From Nitrospirota bacterium (lineage in GTDB: Bacteria; Nitrospirota; Nitrospiria; Nitrospirales; UBA8639): a stretch of DNA of 26,998 nucleotides. Shown here one piece after another: positions 23,961 through 26,998 of the stretch (position 1 is its first letter; each line of letters starts with the position of its first letter). The translations under genes and the position numbers were made by a program. The notes beneath the pieces were generated by a model. That model ran no database searches, was not told the DNA's origin, and saw only the letters and a list, made by a program, of their open reading frames with translations. The stretch spans positions 1 through 26,998 of the forward strand of contig JAOUGQ010000006.1 of assembly GCA_029865515.1 (NCBI GenBank). Direction: 5' to 3'.

Positions 23961-25358
23961 TTAGGTGCTGCTGCTACCGCTGACAGCTGAAAGTTGGCCT
24001 TCCAGATAGTCCTGGATCTGAGAGAGGTGAGCTTGTGAAGAGGCTTCAAAACGAAGGACCAGCGCTGGTTGAGTGTTGGAGGCTCGAATCAGACCCCACC
24101 CCTCATCAAAACGGACACGAATGCCATCAATAGTGATAATTTCACGGATAGGTAAGGCTGAGGTCTTGGAATCTTGCGTATTGGCCACATTTCTCAGACG
24201 TTCCCTCACCGCCTCCACTAACGAAAATTTCTGATCATCTGAACAATCCACTCGAATCTCGGGTGTCACGACGGTTTGCGGAATATCTGCCAATAATGAG
24301 GACAGCGGTTTTTTCTGCTTCACAAGAATTTCGATAAGCCGACAAGAGGCATAAATGGCATCGTCATACCCGTAATAGCGATCAGCAAAAAACACGTGCC
24401 CTGACATCTCTCCGGCAAGCAACGCTTTTTCTTCTTTCATTTTGGCTTTCATGATCGAATGCCCGGTCTTCCACATGATTCCCCGTCCACCACGTTTTTG
24501 AATATCGTCATACAACCCTTGAGAGGCCTTAACTTCTGAAATAATGGTGCCTCCAGGATTTTCAAGCAACACATCCCGAGCAAAGAGGAGCAACAACCGA
24601 TCGCCCCACAAAATTTGTCCCTGTTCATCAATCACCCCGATTCGGTCGGCATCACCATCGTACCCGATTCCCACATCGGCTCCGGTTTCCTTCACCTTCT
24701 CAATCAGATCCTTGAGATTATCCATCACAGTGGGATCAGGGTGATGGTTGGGGAAATGACCATCCAGATCGCAATACAATCCCGTGACGTGGCATCCCAA
24801 TTGCTCCAGCACATCTTTGGCAACGAGGGACGCAGCCCCATTCCCGCAATCAATCACGACCCGGAGACCACAGCCCTTAAGCGCGGAAAAGCGTTCCTGT
24901 AAAAACTGGCGGTAAGCAGGAATAATCGGTCGCTCTGAGACAGTCCCCTTCCCGGATGCGAACCGGCCGCTTTCGTAAATTTTCCGAAGCTCTTGAATAT
25001 CAACCCCATACAGGGCCTCTTTTCCCACACACATCTTGAACCCGTTATACTCTGCGGCATTGTGACTGCCGGTAATCATGATGCCCCCTTCAACATCACA
25101 GGAAAAGAGCGAGAAATACAGTAAAGGGGTCGCACACAGTCCAAGATCTACCACATTCATTCCTGAACCGGTCAGTCCGGCAACAAGATGACCCCGAAGC
25201 GCTAATGAAGTTAAGCGTCCATCCCGGCCCACCGTAATCGTGCGAACACCACGTTCTTTAGCCAACGTCGCATATGCACGGCCTATTCGCTCAACCACAT
25301 CTGGGGCTAAGTCTTGTTTCACAATACCGCGAATATCATATTCTCGAAAAATTCCCAT
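23961..25358 (-). CDS. Phosphomannomutase/phosphoglucomutase (alpha-D-phosphohexomutase)
   Basis: This enzyme interconverts hexose 6- and 1-phosphates (mannose and probably glucose) and so feeds both GDP-mannose (ManC) and ADP-glucose (GlgC). I chose ATG 25358 (465 aa) because GGGGGAAAG precedes it and the protein then opens MGIFREYDIRGI, the conserved N-terminus; the frame is open back into manC without support. The phosphoserine loop is TGSHNAAEYNGFK with Ser98; the two Pro usual after HN are Ala here. The metal loop GYDGDADRIGVID, the sugar loop GEMSGHVFFADRYYG and the phosphate loop RASNTQPALVLRFE follow in order. It lies 22 bp after manC on the same strand. The mannose-versus-glucose preference is not fixed by sequence. 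Confidence 0.93.
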   Translation of the reverse strand: MGIFREYDIRGIVKQDLAPDVVERIGRAYATLAKERGVRTITVGRDGRLTSLALRGHLVAGLTGSGMNVVDLGLCATPLLYFSLFSCDVEGGIMITGSHNAAEYNGFKMCVGKEALYGVDIQELRKIYESGRFASGKGTVSERPIIPAYRQFLQERFSALKGCGLRVVIDCGNGAASLVAKDVLEQLGCHVTGLYCDLDGHFPNHHPDPTVMDNLKDLIEKVKETGADVGIGYDGDADRIGVIDEQGQILWGDRLLLLFARDVLLENPGGTIISEVKASQGLYDDIQKRGGRGIMWKTGHSIMKAKMKEEKALLAGEMSGHVFFADRYYGYDDAIYASCRLIEILVKQKKPLSSLLADIPQTVVTPEIRVDCSDDQKFSLVEAVRERLRNVANTQDSKTSALPIREIITIDGIRVRFDEGWGLIRASNTQPALVLRFEASSQAHLSQIQDYLEGQLSAVSGSSST

Positions 25359-25380
25359 CCGGTTTCTTTCCCCCAGAATC

Positions 25381-26829
25381 CTAATTGACCGGTCGTACCC
25401 GGCCAAAATCGTCCTGAACTCGGACAATATCATCTTCCCCTAAATAGTGTCCGTTTTGAATTTCAATAATCTCTAAAGGGACCTGACCAGGATTTTCTAG
25501 GCGATGAGGAGTTTCCTTGGCTATCCCCGTACTCATTCCTGCCTGCAAATCGTAGACTTCCTCACCTCGCGTCACCCGGGCTGTACCCGCAATGACCACC
25601 CAATGTTCACTGCGTTGATGATGAAGCTGAAGCGATAGCCGTTTTCCCGGAGCGACTTCGATACGTTTCACCTTGTATCCTTTACCCTCTTCCATGACGG
25701 TATAGGCACCCCAAGGACGCTGCACAGTTCGATGCTCTAAGTGTTCAGAGGCTCCCTGTTGCTTCAAGAGATGGACGATCGCTTTGACATCCTGGGCCCG
25801 ATCTTTCGGACAAACCAGGGTGGCATCAGGCGTATCCACTACCACCATATTACTGAGGCCAATCGTTGCGACAACCCTTCGATCCGCAAACAGCACCGAT
25901 TGACGACTCCCCAGATCGATAATATTGCCATTCCGGACATTTCCATTTTTATCGAGAGGCGCGACTTCGTCCAAACTGCTCCAACTCCCCACATCCGACC
26001 AACCAAAATCTACCGGCACCACAACGCTTCGAGTAGAATGTTCCATCACCGCGTTGTCTATGGAAAGCGATTCGACTTTGGCATACACTTTCCGAAGGCA
26101 AGCGGGAAATTCCTCGCTTCCCATCCGGCGTTGAAGACCTATCAGTAACTTGGACCATGCCGGTTGATGAATGGCCAGTTCCGACAAAATCTGCGAGGCT
26201 TTCCAGACAAAAATTCCGCTGTTCCAAAAGTAATTCCCTGATCGACAATACCGTTGAGCGGTCGCAAAGTTGGGTTTCTCAACAAAACGTGCCACAGAAT
26301 ACCCGATGAAGTTGCCTTTGGCCCCGACCTTCCGTCGGTTCAGAGGCTGGATATAGCCATAACCCGTTTCCGGGCGGGTCGGGTGAATTCCAAACGTTAC
26401 GAGATGCCTCTTCTCCGCCAATTCACACGCAAATTGCACGGCTCGCATAAATTTCTTGGAGGCCTTCACAACATGATCTGCCGGTACAACCACCATAATG
26501 GCTTCAGGATCTTGATACATCAATTGCAGAGCGGCGAGGGCGATAGCAGGGGCGGTATTTCTTCCCTCAGGCTCGAGGATCACATTTCCGGCTATCTCAT
26601 CTTTCCACTGATTGAGCTGGAGCTTGATGGAGTCCGCTTGAACGGCGTTGGTGACAACCGCTATCCGATTTGCAGGGATTTTCTGCAATAGACGCTCAAA
26701 CGTCTGCTGGAGTAAGGTCCCTTCTCCTAAGATCCGTAACAATTGCTTAGGAAATCGTTCCCGGCTCAAAGGCCAAAACCGCGTGCCACTTCCCCCGGCT
26801 AAAATCACCCCATAGACATGAGGAACCAT
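25381..26829 (-). CDS. manC: Mannose-1-phosphate guanylyltransferase / mannose-6-phosphate isomerase (bifunctional)
   Basis: The N-terminal domain (about 1-345) makes GDP-mannose from mannose-1-phosphate and GTP. The C-terminal cupin domain (about 360-480) is a type II phosphomannose isomerase that makes mannose-6-phosphate from fructose-6-phosphate. The 482-aa length is that of the AlgA/ManC/CpsB family. Signatures are ILAGGSGTRFWPLSRERFPKQ, EPEGRNTAPAIALAAL, FVEKPN, NSGIFVWKA, and in the cupin RPWGAYTVMEEG and LSLQLHHQRSEHWVVIAGTA with its metal-binding residues. AAGGA stands just before ATG 26829. With the mutase behind it, it forms a GDP-mannose unit for surface polysaccharide, LPS or glycan; no glycosyltransferases are in view. 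Confidence 0.96.
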   Translation of the reverse strand: MVPHVYGVILAGGSGTRFWPLSRERFPKQLLRILGEGTLLQQTFERLLQKIPANRIAVVTNAVQADSIKLQLNQWKDEIAGNVILEPEGRNTAPAIALAALQLMYQDPEAIMVVVPADHVVKASKKFMRAVQFACELAEKRHLVTFGIHPTRPETGYGYIQPLNRRKVGAKGNFIGYSVARFVEKPNFATAQRYCRSGNYFWNSGIFVWKASQILSELAIHQPAWSKLLIGLQRRMGSEEFPACLRKVYAKVESLSIDNAVMEHSTRSVVVPVDFGWSDVGSWSSLDEVAPLDKNGNVRNGNIIDLGSRQSVLFADRRVVATIGLSNMVVVDTPDATLVCPKDRAQDVKAIVHLLKQQGASEHLEHRTVQRPWGAYTVMEEGKGYKVKRIEVAPGKRLSLQLHHQRSEHWVVIAGTARVTRGEEVYDLQAGMSTGIAKETPHRLENPGQVPLEIIEIQNGHYLGEDDIVRVQDDFGRVRPVN

Positions 26830-26861
26830 CGTCTGTCCTTTTTTTGTATGCGTGTCAATCA

Positions 26862-26873
26862 GTCCAATTGGAC
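26862..26873. promoter_or_regulatory. 12-bp palindrome GTCCAATTGGAC upstream of manC
   Basis: This perfect palindrome is centred about 38 bp before the manC start codon and could be an operator. It may also be chance; no promoter hexamers fit well around it. Confidence 0.35.
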
Positions 26874-26900
26874 CAACCAGAGTGGGTTAAGTACTCGTTA

Positions 26901-26998
26901 GTGAAACTCCCCGCCCAAAGGGCGGGGCTTCTTAAAAACCTAGAAGAAACTCTTGCCTTCGCTTTGCTCCGGGCTGCCATTCATCCCCATGCAAAGCA
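26901..26998. mobile_element. Possible IS200/IS605-type element ends (two GC-rich hairpins)
   Basis: CCCCGCCC-AAA-GGGCGGGG (26909-26927) is a perfect 8-bp hairpin flanked by GTGAAACT and CTTCTT. A second hairpin begins at 26985 with CCCCATGC-AAA-GCA and is cut by the window end. Both are C4-rich, share an AAA loop and sit in AT-rich flanks, resembling subterminal hairpins of IS200/IS605 elements or derived palindromic repeats. No transposase is in view, so the call rests on hairpin form only. A terminator-like role for the first hairpin is an alternative. Confidence 0.4.
26909..26927. repeat. Perfect inverted repeat, 8-bp stem with AAA loop
   Basis: CCCCGCCC pairs with GGGCGGGG around an AAA loop. 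On the plus strand it is followed by CTTCTT, not a true T-run, so it is a poor intrinsic terminator. Confidence 0.75.

Overview
This is a bacterial chromosomal segment made up mostly of housekeeping and carbohydrate-storage genes. I see no rRNA, tRNA, CRISPR array or prophage. Base composition is close to balanced. The gene set (TreYZ trehalose route next to glycogen genes, archaeal-type class I aldolase, bifunctional ManC/AlgA, YacL-ispD-ispF-cysE) suggests a free-living Gram-negative-like bacterium, possibly Nitrospira or another Nitrospirota member. That placement is an inference from gene content and style and was not checked by any search.

Left part (1-11600): a glycogen/trehalose island. 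glgX (3' end off the window) and glgB lie on the minus strand. treZ, lapA-like, glgC, treY, a small membrane protein and a ytxH-like gene lie on the plus strand. GlgC makes ADP-glucose and GlgB adds branches. GlgX debranches the polymer. TreY converts the reducing end of the released maltodextrins to a trehalosyl unit and TreZ releases trehalose. Glycogen synthase (glgA) and phosphorylase (glgP) are not in the window. The plus-strand run from lapA through the 87-aa protein is tightly packed (ATGA overlap, 10-bp gap, ATGA overlap), which suggests co-translation.

Middle (11777-18571): single genes in mixed orientation. They are a CDF metal exporter, a PAP2-type membrane phosphatase (convergent overlap), TatD nuclease, a YacP-like NYN nuclease (convergent overlap), an AMIN-amidase cell-wall hydrolase, TruA and an NAD(P)-glutamate dehydrogenase. 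The last has its own promoter-like region with an 8-bp inverted repeat.

Right part (18647-26829): all minus strand. Read 5'->3' on that strand, the first unit is manC -> phosphomannomutase/phosphoglucomutase (GDP-mannose and sugar-phosphate supply). The second is fbp -> yacL -> ispD -> ispF -> cysE -> fbaB, with a good sigma70-like promoter before fbp. This second cluster mixes gluconeogenesis (fructose-bisphosphate aldolase and phosphatase), MEP isoprenoid synthesis and cysteine synthesis. Sugar-phosphate supply at this end complements the glycogen genes at the other end. The last ~100 bases carry two GC-rich hairpins (one cut by the window end) that resemble terminal hairpins of IS200/IS605-type elements.

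I did not find a clearly new biological system. The most unusual points are the translationally coupled lapA-glgC-treY-small membrane protein block, the hairpin pair at the right edge and the inverted repeat before the glutamate dehydrogenase gene.
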